64,000 bases of DNA from Sanghuangporus weigelae (taxonomy: Eukaryota; Basidiomycota; Agaricomycetes; Hymenochaetales; Hymenochaetaceae). The DNA lies in NCBI GenBank assembly GCA_033182465.1, contig CP137324.1, positions 310,001 through 374,000 of the forward strand, written 5' to 3'. This document shows positions 25,367 through 36,449 of this stretch, piece after piece; the stretch's first letter is position 1, and the number at the start of each line of letters is the position of its first letter. The position numbers and the translations under genes were made by a program. The notes under the pieces are model-generated. The model was not told the origin of the DNA. It was given only the letters and a program-made list of their open reading frames with translations, and searched no databases.

Positions 25367-26636
25367 ATGGCTGGACAGAAGGTCCTCTCCCTCGAGGCAC
25401 CGATAAGCGAGTTCCATATCCGTTCCAAAGGTGATTCAAAAGCATGGTCCTGGAGAGCTTCTAGTGAAAGTCTATTCAGCGGCTCTGAACCCTGTTGACT
25501 GGGAAGATACGCGACCAAAACATCTTTGTCAAAAGCATTACCCTGCAATCCTTGGTTCGCATGCCGCTGGCACCGTAGAAAAAAACTGGAGAAGATGTTG
25601 AAGGGTTTGTGAAAGGCGACAGAGTGTGAGCCGCGATCGTCTATTGTTTATCCGTATTTGTGTATTCTATGCAGTGTGCACCAAGGGTGGTTCTCGAGTG
25701 ACAAAGCTGCCTTTCAGCAATTCATCGTCGTCCTAGCTGAGATAACAGCGAAGGTACGCTATCTGTTTCGACTACGCGACTTTCTGTTGATCTTGACATT
25801 TTTACCACAGATTCCTTCCAACATCTCGTTTGATGAAGCCGCCCCGGTGCCGCTGTGCCTTGCTACTGTGGCAGCTGGTTTGTACGGGATCGACCAGCGG
25901 GTGTCACGAAGTATAAATCCGCATGGGAAGAGGGTGGTGAAGGCCTATACCGTGAAAAATCGATAGTGGGTTTCGGAGGACCATCGTCAGTCGGACAGTA
26001 TGGTGAGTGCTTTCACATGTTCATATCAATTAAAGAAAAAAGCATTGACGATCGATATTCTGAAGTTATCCAGCTCGCTAAGCTTTCTGGACTCTCACCT
26101 ATTATTAAGACTGCCTGTCTTCACAGTACTGACCTCCTGAAGTCGCCCGGCGCCTCGCACGTCATCGATCGTAACGCAGTCGTTCCTGCTGAGGCGAAGA
26201 AGATCCTTGGTGATATCCTAACCGAGTTCATTTACGGGTCTCAGTGGAAGATACTCAGAACCAGGCATGGAAGCTGCTGGCGCCCGGTGGGACTCTTGTG
26301 ACCATTGTCGCAGCGAAGGTCGACAAGGGAAAATACAGGGGCAAGACACTGATTGATACCATCTTCGGAAACGTTCACGGGCCCGAGCTCCGTCCGCTGG
26401 GTGTGTAAGTTTATACAGGAAACTGACAAGCTTGCTGGAGAACAATGCTATCAGGGTAGGCATGGCCTTGCTATACAAGTTACGTATTTATGCTGATATT
26501 ATCTCATCGTCGATAGCCAAATCGCATTGAAGTGCTTCCAAACGGCCTAGCGGGTATTTCACATGGACTGGATCGTTTGAAAAAGAATAAAGTCAGCGGA
26601 TCGAAGTTGGTCGCTCGTCCATTGGAGACCGCCTAA
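25367..26636 (+). pseudogene. Full-length MDR pseudogene, array copy 2
   Basis: Closest to copy 1 and carries all five exon equivalents and intron positions, from MAGQKVLSLEAPISEF to the family's terminal ETA and stop. Compared with copy 1, exon 1 has at least three single-base insertions: near 25432, near 25503 and near 25582 in an A-run. Exon 4 has a small deletion after FIYG near 26233 and loses the usual YDAVSEE. An upstream start or compensating splicing could hide some of this, but several frame changes make a normal product unlikely. Sequence identity to copy 1 is still high, so the loss is recent. Confidence 0.82.
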
Positions 26637-27084
26637 TTATAATGGCAATTATTCTTGAAAGGTTCGAGTCACTATACTCATTTCTGTTCAGTCAAATTAC
26701 GCGTCCCGTTCTTCAGCTAACGGAATGCCGATGAAGTGAGATAACGGAGTGCCTTACAGGATTCGCTAGTGTGGCCATTTTTGCGGTCTATCAAGTGATA
26801 TTATCCCAGGATGCAAACAAAAGCCAGCACTACCAAGTACGCCATACCGGGATTTTAGTGCTTGGATTCATTTGTTGAGATGCGGGAATTTGACGAAGTC
26901 ATCGATCGTGTCGAGTACCGATCGCACATTTTTGCGATTTGTAAGCTGACTGACATTCTGATCCTCACGAGTGCTTCAGTCAAACGACGTATTTGATGCT
27001 CCTGATCTATGATTTTCAACCTATCTAGCCTAGGTCAGGCATTGTCACCCTGGTATTACATCCGGACTTCGATCGTCAAGTGAC

Positions 27085-27860
27085 TCGAGTTGTCTGAACA
27101 GAAGTGGCTATTTCTTGGAATGCTACTTCGAGGACTTCGTGTTGCTCTTCAGCACATGCAAGAACCTCGTCAAGGACTTTGAGATGGCTCCGAACCTATT
27201 GGCCGGAATAACCATCATTGACGTGTTTCGTCAACAAGGATGGTCGTCTCATTCTTTGTTGGTGCCGTCGAGGAGTTCCGAGAAGTGTCGAGGATTTCGT
27301 GAGGGGGGGGGGGGGGGGTAAGAGTCTCCGAGTCCATACTTCTTCTCTTCGTACCATAGGATCCATTAAGGACGGTTCTCGGATGATAAAGTGGCGTTCA
27401 AACAACACACGGTCTTCCCTGCCGAGATCATTCTAAAGGTATGCTTCTCGAATCATTCCGTGGCTTTCCTTATCCTGACTTTCCCTTAAGTATTTCATTT
27501 GACGAAGCTGCTTCAATGGCACTGGATCTCACTATGAAGACAGAAACTCGCACGGCAGAAGGTGATGAGGGCCTGCATTCTGGGAGGTCGCCAGCTTGCA
27601 AAACTTTCCGCATACGCGCCTAGTCTAGCCCATAGCAACTGCCTCTTGCCATAATATGGATTTTTCCGTGTCCTTCGATGACGCCCTTATAAATTGATAA
27701 AGCCCGACAGGCTCGCTGAGTGCACGCGACTTCTACAAAATGCATACGTCAGATAAATGTATAACACAGGTTCCGAGATCCAGATCCAGACTCGAAACTT
27801 TCCTTGACTGGACGCGGATTTGTACAGTAAGCTTTCGGGTTTCTTTTTGAAGTGGTGATA
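27085..27860 (+). pseudogene. Eroded MDR fragment B with a 16-G run
   Basis: Patches match exon 1 (SEQKWLFLG, then VEDFVR), exon 2 (KDGSRMIKW near 27373), exon 3 (ISFDEAASMALDL near 27500) and the end of exon 4 (DLYSKLSGF near 27816), in the right order. The G run at 27303-27318 sits where copy 1 has GTGAAAGGCGACAGAGTG. Clearly non-coding now. Confidence 0.68.
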
Positions 27861-28196
27861 TAGCAAATTTCTTGGTTCCTAGAGCTTATATGCTGAAAGA
27901 CGTTATCAGCAATGGCTAAACTCGCAGGTTTTCTTCCGAATGTTTCTCTGGATGGAAAGACAATTCATGCCATTGGTTCCTCAAGCATGGTGTCGATGCT
28001 TTGTCACTAAGATCAATTATTTCTATCGAGGTCGCTCATCAATGATGCCATGATATTTTTAACTAGTGGCGATGCCCTTTTATCACAGACAGTCAAGACG
28101 TATTACGATTAAAGCATCTCATCCTGGATTCGCTGCTGGTTCCATCGGTGATGTCTCCGATGATAGTCGTTCAAAGGAAGACCCTCAGGCTAATGT

Positions 28197-28204
28197 TATA
28201 TAAG
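28197..28204 (+). promoter_or_regulatory. TATA box of MDR gene 4
   Basis: TATATAAG, about 42 bp upstream of the ATG at 28246. Confidence 0.5.
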
Positions 28205-28245
28205 TGCCCTACTTTTTATGCAACCCGATGACAATTCCCTTCTTG

Positions 28246-29531
28246 ATGGCCGAACAGAAGGCTCTTATTCTTGACAAACCACAAGGAGAGTTCAGTGTCG
28301 GTACCAGGCCAATTCCAAAGCCCGGGCCTGGAGAACTTTTGGTTAAAGTCCATGCTACGGCTTTGAACCCACTTGACTGGGGAATCCGTCAGTATGGTAT
28401 CATTGTCAAGGAATATCCTGTCGTCCTGGGTCTAGATTCTGCCGGGAGCGTCGAAGAGATCGGGGAAGGTGTCGAAGGATTCGCGAAAGGTGAAAGAGTG
28501 TAAGTAAATGTGACACTACAGTACATTCTGGTAATAGACTTTGTCATCTTCAGGCTACACAGCGGGAATGTCCGGAATGGTTGCGGGACCTTTCAACAAT
28601 ACGCTCGTGTCCCGGCTGAGATTGCAGCAAAGGTATGTAAGCCCAGCAAACTCATTTCCATGTTATCTCATTTGTGGACCAATCTCATATCTTTTCACGT
28701 AGATTCCTTCTAATGTTTCGTTTGACGAAGCTGCGTCGGTTCCTGAATGTTTAGCTACCGCAGCTATTGGGTTATACGCAGACATGCACAGGCCGGACGG
28801 GGCAAAGAAGTACAAGCCCGCGTGGGAGGAAGGAGGTGAGGGCATGTATCATGAAAAGCCGATTCTAGTCATCGGCGGCTCGACTTCGGTCGGACAGTAT
28901 GGTAGCGATCATTCCACATACATTCAGTTCAGAATTGAAGTATTAATGAAGGTCATTTTTCTAGTCATTCAACTCGCAAAGCTATCCGGGTTCTCGCCTA
29001 TTATCACGACAGCGTCATTGCACAACGCGGATTTACTCAAGTCTATTGGGGCAACGCTTGTCATCGATCGCAACAAGGACGTTTCGACAGATATTAAGAA
29101 GGTCCTCAACGACGTGCCACTTGAATTAATTTACGACGCAGCTTCAAGGCAGGAGCAGGATTCATGGAGATTACTTGCTCCTGGCGGAATTCTCATCATT
29201 GCTTCGCTTTTTCAAGTTGACAAGGAATCGGAGAAGTATAAGGACAAGGCAGTTATTAATTCGTTCTTTGGAGAAGTTAATAGCCCAGAACATCGTCAGT
29301 TTGGAGTGAGTTTGTATAGCAAATTGACGAATTTGCTTGAGAGTGGCGCCATCAAAGTGAGGTTCCGTATCGCTTTAAGCTGAGAAACTGCTGACGAACT
29401 GCTATTGGTAGCCATGTCGCGTCGAGGTGCTTCCAAATGGCTTAGCCGGTATTCCGGATGGCTTAGATCGAGTGGGAAATAATAAAGTCAGCGGGATGAA
29501 ACTTGTCGCTCGCCCATGGGAAACTGCTTGA
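28246..29531 (+). CDS. MDR-family oxidoreductase, array copy 4
   Basis: Five exons (28246-28499, 28554-28632, 28703-28901, 28965-29356, 29412-29531), 347 aa, fully open. The start [16 protein letters not shown] was chosen by alignment with the other copies; an in-frame ATG lies 14 codons upstream, beyond the TATA box. Domain order and motifs are as in copy 1, with the nucleotide-binding turn GGSTSVGQY and [11 protein letters not shown], and again no zinc ligand motif. Exon 2 reads [20 protein letters not shown]. The first ~125 nt of exon 1 are almost identical to copies 6 and 7, whereas the rest is much more diverged. Confidence 0.87.
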
Positions 29532-29924
29532 CAAGAGGCATTTTATCCTGTTTGCGCTAGCTCTTCAGACATGTCATTATGCACCACCCGGCTCATATAG
29601 ATATTTCATAACAAGAGACTGTCTAGCTCTGCAGTGTTTACAGAGGGTCAGTGTCGAACGATAATCCACCCTTCAGTAATATACAATAAGATTATTGTAC
29701 TCAGGTAGAGTATCGTCATTGGAGAATACGCGGTAAAGATCCCTGTTCCAAGTTGAGGGGAAATGGGATGTCCAGAGTCAAAATTGGGTCAGTACTAGTA
29801 TGTCGCCTTTTCAAATGGTCTTCGACCGCAATAGCAAGCAAGAAAGCAAATCAAATGAGGAAAACAACATTACGTAATCCACCACCCACACTACATATTC
29901 TTTACACCTCGTTCTGTGTTCCAG

Positions 29925-30365
29925 CTTACTCAAATATCATCTCACTTGACGATTCCGCTCAGGTCCCATTGTACCTCGCTGTCGCAGTAATCGGCTTTAC
30001 AAAGTTGAAGGTATCTGGAAATACATATCTGCAGGACGATATTAATAAGAGTTTTCAATTTCTCAGTAGTAAGATATCAACATGCTCGTATAGTAAGATC
30101 AAACCCTTTTGATGTTCTTTGGCTTGAAATGTTTTCCGGGTTCTCACCTATCGTCGCGACCGCCTCTCTGCAAAGCTCGAATGGCCTCAATTCGCTTGCT
30201 ACAACATGCATTATAAATCCCAAGACTGGTATCTTCGCTGTTGTCACGGGGCGTCTCCGGTGTGCATCGGTCCAGTTGATCGATGACGCAGATTCAGAAG
30301 TAGGTCTGAAACTGTTGATTTGGGCGCTGGTTTGTACAGTAAGCAATCAGGTTTTCATGATCGAA
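29925..30365 (+). pseudogene. Eroded MDR fragment C
   Basis: Patches match the start of exon 3 (ISLDDSAQVPLYLAVAVIG), then exon 4 (MFSGFSPIVATASL, then INPKTGIFAVV) and the end of exon 4 (GLYSKQSGF-like). Exons 1, 2 and 5 are not seen and there are stops between the patches. It lies between intact copies 4 and 6. Confidence 0.65.
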
Positions 30366-30802
30366 GTATTGCTTCCTAAGATTTCGGCATTGAACACGCT
30401 GAGGTAGAGGAGATCCAGCGGAAGAAAAGCCATCCCTTGTCTATTGGAGATCTCTGGATCACAAGCCTTCCAATTTATTTATTTTAATTTTAATTTTTTT
30501 TTTAATTGATGAATTCTGACCGTTGCGTTGATATTTTTATCTCACTTGAGCTTGATAAGATCTATTCGGAAATGTTTTGACAGATCAGATCGTCGTTCGA
30601 AGAGCTCATTCATTCAAAGACAGACCGCACGGAAATATGGAACTTCCAAAAAGAATGCTGTTTGAGATCCGTCGATACGCCTTACGAAGGTGTGATTAAC
30701 TCAGGGTTGATGATTTCGAATCTCGTCATTGTTCGGCAGTTGTCTCTGTCTCCCCTGTTTCTTACTAAGGGATTCATACGTTCGTCAGCTCTTCTTCGTT
30801 TC

Positions 30803-30810
30803 TTATAAAT
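30803..30810 (+). promoter_or_regulatory. TATA box of MDR gene 6
   Basis: TTATAAAT, about 65-70 bp upstream of the ATG at 30874, followed by GCATCCAC. The same stretch upstream of pseudogene copy 7 reads ATTAAATGCATCCAC, a decayed version. Confidence 0.55.
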
Positions 30811-30873
30811 GCATCCACTGTTCACTGTGGAGAGACTGCAGACTCAGACATCCACCCGACAACTTCAATTTTG

Positions 30874-32176
30874 ATGGCCGAACAGAAGGCTCTTATTCTT
30901 GACAAACCACATGGAGAGTTCAGTATTGGTACCAGGCCAATTCCAAAGCCCGGGCCTGGAGAACTTTTGGTTAAAGTCCATGCTACGGCTTTGAATCCTG
31001 TTGACTGTGCTATTCGGGATCATAATATTATTGTCAACGATTATCCCGCTGTCCTTGGTTATGATTCTGCTGGCACAGTAGAGGAAATAGGTGAAGGTGT
31101 CGAAGGATTTGCGAAGGGAGATAGAGTGTAAGTTGGGATGACTGTATTCTATGGTTTTGATTGATTTCTCATGCGTGTCTCTCAGACTCCATGAAGGCGA
31201 CTTCAAGAATGACTACGGCGTATTCCAGCAGTATACGCTCGTTCCAGCAGAGATTACGGCAAAGGTATATACGCCAGCCACTTTGTTCTTACGCTATCGT
31301 TTCGTTCAGATCAAATTAGTTAATCCGCGCTATTAACCTATAGATCCCACCCAATATCACATTTGACGAAGCTGCTACAGTTTCGCTGTGTCTGGTCACC
31401 GCGGCTGCTGGTTTGTATGGACATGCATACTATCCAGAGGGGGCGACAAAGTACAAAGCTCCGTGGGAGGAAGGAGGTGAAGGTTTGTATCGTGGGAAGT
31501 CAATTCTAGTTATCGGCGGATCGACTTCAGTTGGACAGTATGGTAAGGATCTTTCATATCCGCCGAGTTTATAAGCAGAGCGCTCAGAGAGCACCGTTAT
31601 AGCCATCCAACTTGCAAAGCTTTCGGGGTTTTCGCCTATTATTGCAACAGCCTCATTGCATAACACAGACTTGCTCAAGTCCATTGGCGCAACACACGTC
31701 ATCGATCGCAACGGTCCTGACGTTTCCGCAGAGATCAAGAAGATCCTCAACAGTGCACCGCTCGAAATAGTATTCGATGCGGCGTCGCGGGCTGAGCAGG
31801 AATCCTGGAGTTTAGTCGCACCGAGCGGGACGCTCATCAGCGTCGTGCTTGTCGAAATCGATAAGAACTCGGAGAATTATAAGGATAAGACGGTCATCAA
31901 CACGATCTTTGGGAGTGTTTATAACCCGGATCTTAGGGAGATGGGTGTGAGTTTGTATAGTCAACTGACGGGTCTTCTCGAAAGGGGAACAATCAAGGTA
32001 AGAGACTCGTATCGTTCAATATACCGCATTATGTCTTACTGACGAAAATTATAAAGCCGAACCGCGTCGAAGTTCTTCCGAATGGATTGGCCGGCATTAC
32101 AGAGGGCCTGGACAGATTGAGGAAGAATGAAGTTAGCGGAAAGAAACTTGTCGCTCGTCTGTGGGAGACTCCTTAG
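30874..32176 (+). CDS. MDR-family oxidoreductase, array copy 6
   Basis: Five exons (30874-31127, 31186-31264, 31344-31542, 31603-31997, 32057-32176), 348 aa, open throughout. The start is [16 protein letters not shown], then [20 protein letters not shown], exon 2 LHEGDFKNDYGVFQQYTLVP, the nucleotide-binding turn GGSTSVGQY and GATHVIDRNGPDVSAEIKK. The C-terminus ends KKLVARLWETP. Fold and motifs predict an NADPH-dependent reductase without zinc. It shares the conversion-like patch at the start of exon 1 with copies 4 and 7, and is the evident parent type of pseudogene 7. Confidence 0.88.
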
Positions 32177-32327
32177 ATATTGAATAAAATGGTTTTTAGG
32201 ATTGTTCAAGGAAATTTGAAACTATTAATATTCTGTTGATTTCTGGTGTACAATAGTCTGTGCAGTTCGGACTGACCCGCCGTTGAGAGTAGAGACTTAT
32301 AAATCAGAATCGTGATAGAATCATAGA

Positions 32328-32457
32328 CACCTGGGGCAAAACCCTATTTCCGAACCTGAAAAAATTGATCCAGAACTGGAAAGCTCGCCTCTGATTGGCT
32401 GGATTCCAGTTCTGGATCAAGTTTTTCAGGTTCGGAAATAGGGTTTTGCCCCAGGTG
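32328..32457. repeat. Long hairpin: 54-bp arms, 22-bp loop
   Basis: The left arm 32328-32381 (begins CACCTGGGGCAAAACCC) is the reverse complement of the right arm 32404-32457, with one mismatch. The loop is 32382-32403. A 3-bp AGA flanks both sides (32325-32327 and 32458-32460), a possible very short target duplication. It has no coding content. It could be a small MITE-like or fold-back element, a recent palindromic duplication, or a hairpin RNA source. Confidence 0.9.
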
Positions 32458-32784
32458 AGAGATATTCTAACATACTATTCCGGTTAGTATGATGATGGCC
32501 GAGAGAGCTGAGTCAGCACTCATTTTCATTGATTTTCTCTCGATTCTCATTTTGAGGTTATCATTCTTGTCCTTAAAAACACACACACACAGCATATTAC
32601 ACCTTTTCACATGCATAAATGCTGTTTTTTGACTTATTTTTTTAACATGATCATATGAAGTTTCAATACACTTCATTGACGACTGAGGTGAGGGACATTT
32701 CGGTTATTAAAAATGCACGTGACTGGCCTGAATGGGTCTCATTTTCAAGTTTTCCTCAAATTTTGCACATCTATTTGTCACCTC

Positions 32785-32945
32785 ATTGACGGTGTCCCTT
32801 CAGTCTCATTGTACCGCGCTGCTACAGCAATCAGCTTTACAAAGTTGTAGCTGAGGTATCTTGGAATATAAATCTGCATGGCAGCAAAGTGATGAAGGAA
32901 AATATTCCGGAGGTTCAATCGTATAGTTTTTTGATGACCCTCTGG
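32785..32945 (+). pseudogene. Eroded MDR fragment D (exon 3 only)
   Basis: About 160 bp resembling exon 3. The stretch VPSVSLYRAATAISFTKL resembles fragment C, followed by traces of YKSAWQ.SDEG and the nucleotide-binding strand. No other exons are recognisable nearby. Confidence 0.55.
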
Positions 32946-33265
32946 TAATATGATATTCAAGTTTTCCAGAGGTACTTACCGTTTGCAGCGTATACGGCGT
33001 GTACGAGCATCCCGTAAACGCACCAGACCGGACCAGACCACGAATTCAAGTCTTTCATACGACCGTATAATCTGGCCGTCTCCGCATGTGGGTTTCGTTT
33101 CTACTCGCGTCCCGGAGACGATGACGAGCGGAGTCCTAGTCGATGGCTTCGAGTCCGATCGCTTCAGCAATTGTCTCTATCACGCAGCAAATGCATACGT
33201 AGCACCATATTAAATGCATCCACCATCACTATGGAGAAAGTGAAGACTTGAAGACTTCGATCCTG

Positions 33266-34520
33266 ATGGCGGAACAGAAGGCTCTTATTCTTGACAAACC
33301 ACACGGAGAGTTCAGTATTGGTACCAGGCCAATTCCAAAGCCCGGGCCTGGAGAACGTTTGGTCGAAGTCCATGCTACGGCCTTGAATCCTGTTGACTGT
33401 GCTATTCGGGATCATAACAATTTCGTCAGCGATTATCTTGCTGTCCTTGGTGTAGATTCTGCTGGCGTACTGGTGAAGGTGTCGAAGGGTTCGCGAAAGG
33501 TGAAAGAGTGTAGGTTAAAACGACTCATCGTTCTTTGCTTTTGATTATTATTTTTCTGTGCGTGTCTTTCAGAATCCACGAAGGCCATTTCAAGAACGAC
33601 TACGGCGCGTTCCGATAATATACGCTCGTTCCAGCCGAGATTACAACAACCAAGGTATGTATGCCGAGCCATTTGATTGTACCATTCAGATTAAATTGAT
33701 TTAATCGACGTTGTAGATTCCATCCATATTTCATTTGGAGAAGCTGCTACAATTTCAACATGTCTGATCACCGCGACCGCTGGTCTGTATGGAAGGATAT
33801 GTGTATAATCCAGAGGGGGCGACAAATTATAAGGCTGCGTGGGAGGAAGGAGGTGAAAGCCTGTATCGTGGAAAACCGATTCTAGTTATCGGTGGATCGA
33901 CTTCAGTCGAGTCGGACGGCATGGTAAACACCCTTATAGTCAATTGACTTTCCGAGCGAAGTGCTGAGAAAACCACCGTTCATAGTCATCCAATTCGCGA
34001 AGCTTTCTCGTCTATCATCGCAACAGCCTCACTTCACAATGCAGATTTACTGAAGTCCATCGGCGCAACACACGTCATCGATCGTAAAAGTCCTGGCGTT
34101 TCCGCGAAGGTCAGAAAGATCTTTGACAGTAAAGCACTCCAGTTGCCTTACGACGCAGCGTCGTGGATGGAACAGGAAGCATGGAGTTTAGTCGCTCCGG
34201 GGGGCGCTCATCGTCGTCTCGCGTGTTGAAGTCGATAAGGACGCGGACAAGTATAAGGAAAAGACGGTTAACAATACGATATTTTCGAGCGTTCATATTC
34301 CGGAACTTTGGGAATTGGATGCGAGTTTGTTGACTATCAGGGTGGGAGGTTTGCTTAGTTTAATACACCGCATTAGATCTTACTGATGAAAATTATAAAG
34401 CCGAACCGCGTCGAGGTGCTTCCGAACGGATTAGCTGGTATTCCAGATGGCCTGGACAGATTGAAGAAGAATCAAGTTGGCGGAAAGAAGATTGTCACTC
34501 GTCCGTGGGAGACTCCATAA
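33266..34520 (+). pseudogene. Full-length MDR pseudogene, array copy 7
   Basis: Starts [16 protein letters not shown] and ends KKIVTRPWETP and stop, with all five exon equivalents, closest to copy 6. Damage seen against copy 6: a deletion of about ten bases in exon 1 near 33466, an in-frame stop in exon 2 (FR then stop, near 33616), an insertion near 33795, a short duplication inside the GGSTSVG codons near 33908, and a deletion removing part of the SGFSP stretch near 34005. It also has a frame change near 34200. Not a functional reductase. Confidence 0.88.
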
Positions 34521-34812
34521 CTATTATATCAAAGGTTGTGCTTAAGGTTTCGAGGAATACCGAAACATTCTGTTGATATTGTTCTTAGGATGATGATCTG
34601 TTCGAATTTGATTCGTCTACTGTTGGGACTTCAAGAGTTTCGCTCGTTGACTGAATTTTGGTTTACGAGAACAGATGCTAACCCTTTACTTTGTCTGTGG
34701 TGGTGGTGGCGGCTGACCGTCGGCTTTTGAGACATCGAATATTGGGCTGACTTGACATTCATTCATTTCTCACTGGCATTCTTTCAATTCTGATGAAACG
34801 CTGGGCTGGAAT

Positions 34813-36149
34813 ATGTTAGCTCATCTTTACTGTCCAAGGACTTTGTCGAGAATCTTGGTGATCTTACTCTCAGTTCTTCAACTTGCATCCGGAGGATCAG
34901 TGACAGAAAGCGGACCCTGCACTCTTTCAAATGACAAGATCGATTCTTCCACGCACAAGTTCGTTTCAGACTGTGACGATCGAGCGTTCTGCTTTCCTGC
35001 TTTCAATTCATCACTTTTGCGGAATTCATCTTCCTCTCTACCTGATGTTAACTCCACCTCCATCCTTCCCTCAAACAATACAGGCGTCTGCACAAGACGT
35101 CTCTGCAGAAGGGCCGAATTTCCATTCGGCTTCGCATCCGGCGAACCATTCATCCCGCCTCCCTGCCCTCGCAACTATTTCTGCCCGGATAATGGGTCGG
35201 GATGTCAGCCGCTCTTGCCGGTGGGTGCGCCATGCGATATGGATAGAGACTATCAATGCTCTGCGCATCCGAAGAAGTGGAGTTTGCTGGCGAGCGAGTG
35301 GAATGCGAATGGGAGCGTTTGTTTGAGATCTACGTGCATGTGAGTTTGTTCGCTTTCTGAGCTTATTGAAACTAAACTCCTAGTGTGTATTTGAAATCTG
35401 AATTGATTTTGATTCCCCAGATATGCGAACGTGACGCTAGGCCTCCCCTGTATCCTCGAACGCACGACTTACAGCGGGTACAACAATCCGAATAATCTGA
35501 ATGGTGGTATCCATACTCGCTACAATGTTACCATCTCGCGAGATAATTGTTTATCTTCATGGCCGAAACTTTATTGCAGTTCCAAGTCTCTTCTATGCGA
35601 GAAGATGATCGAGTTTGGGGAGGGATGTGAGAGCGATAGAGAGTGCCTTTCTGTGAGTCCTAGTTTCATCATGTTCAATGTTCCGTATAACCTAATCAGC
35701 AAATCAATCACTCTAAAATTTCCTGAAAAATATAAATCGAACATTCTCGGCAACAGCGATATTGTAGTAGCTCCGCGCACGTCTGCAGCGAGCCGTCTGG
35801 TATGCCGGCCAAGGTGAAGCCATGGCAGTACGCATTGACTATACTCTCGATTCTCGGAGGTAAGCGATATTCCACTACTCTAGTCAAAGTTTACTCATGT
35901 CATTTCCATTATTGACTTTGCAGCCATAATCGCTATATGCGTATTCCTCGCCCTGGGGCATAAACGCCAGCGTTTAGAGAGATACTACGAAGTCTTGGAG
36001 TATTATCATGAGCAGACTAGGTAAGTCATATCAGTCGTTCTCCTTTTACCGGATTACGACTGACGCCTCAAAGCCTTCGAGCATCGATTATTTCGCTGCA
36101 TGCAGCGGCGACGAAGAGACTGGGGAACGAGAAGCTGCACTATCTTTAG
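34813..36149 (+). CDS. Cysteine-rich single-pass membrane protein
   Basis: Five exons (34813-35339, 35421-35652, 35757-35859, 35924-36020, 36074-36149), 344 aa. It has an N-terminal signal peptide (core SRILVILLSVLQLASGG) and an extracellular part of about 240 residues with some 20 Cys and several NxS/T sites (for example FNSSLLRNSSSS). One transmembrane helix (YALTILSILGAIIAICVFLAL) is followed by a basic cytosolic tail of about 50 residues (HKRQRLERYYEVLEYYHEQT). Cys pairs such as CDMDRDYQC, CEKMIEFGEGCESDREC and YCSSSAHVCSEPSG suggest repeated disulphide-knotted modules. I do not recognise a named family. The layout suggests a type I surface or secretory-pathway protein. Confidence 0.82.
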
Positions 36150-36449
36150 TTCATATACTTTGATATCTGTTTTGGAGCTTTGAAGAAGACTAATTAAGAG
36201 CAATATTAGATTGGAGTTGGGCAATATTAACAACGTCATAGTTTCGACTCAGATGAATATTATTGAAAATATGCATACCTTCTGAGAAATAACTATCGGT
36301 CTGTGTACAGCACTCACCAATATTAATGCTACTTGGTGTATTGTTTGTATATATTTGCATTTGATGCTCGTGTGCGAGAGTCGGTGTCCGTGGCTCAGCA
36401 CAAAGATGTAATAGCAGAGCTTCCCTTTCACCTTCATCTAGCCGATGCC

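Noticed and set aside
31430-31837. Minus-strand open frame of 135 codons in MDR copy 6
   Set aside because: Antisense to exons 3 and 4 of an intact MDR gene. It was useful only for confirming the sequence there.
32328-32457. Hairpin as a CRISPR unit or LTR remnant
   Set aside because: Only one inverted pair exists, with no direct repeats, spacers or LTR similarity, and the host is a eukaryote.
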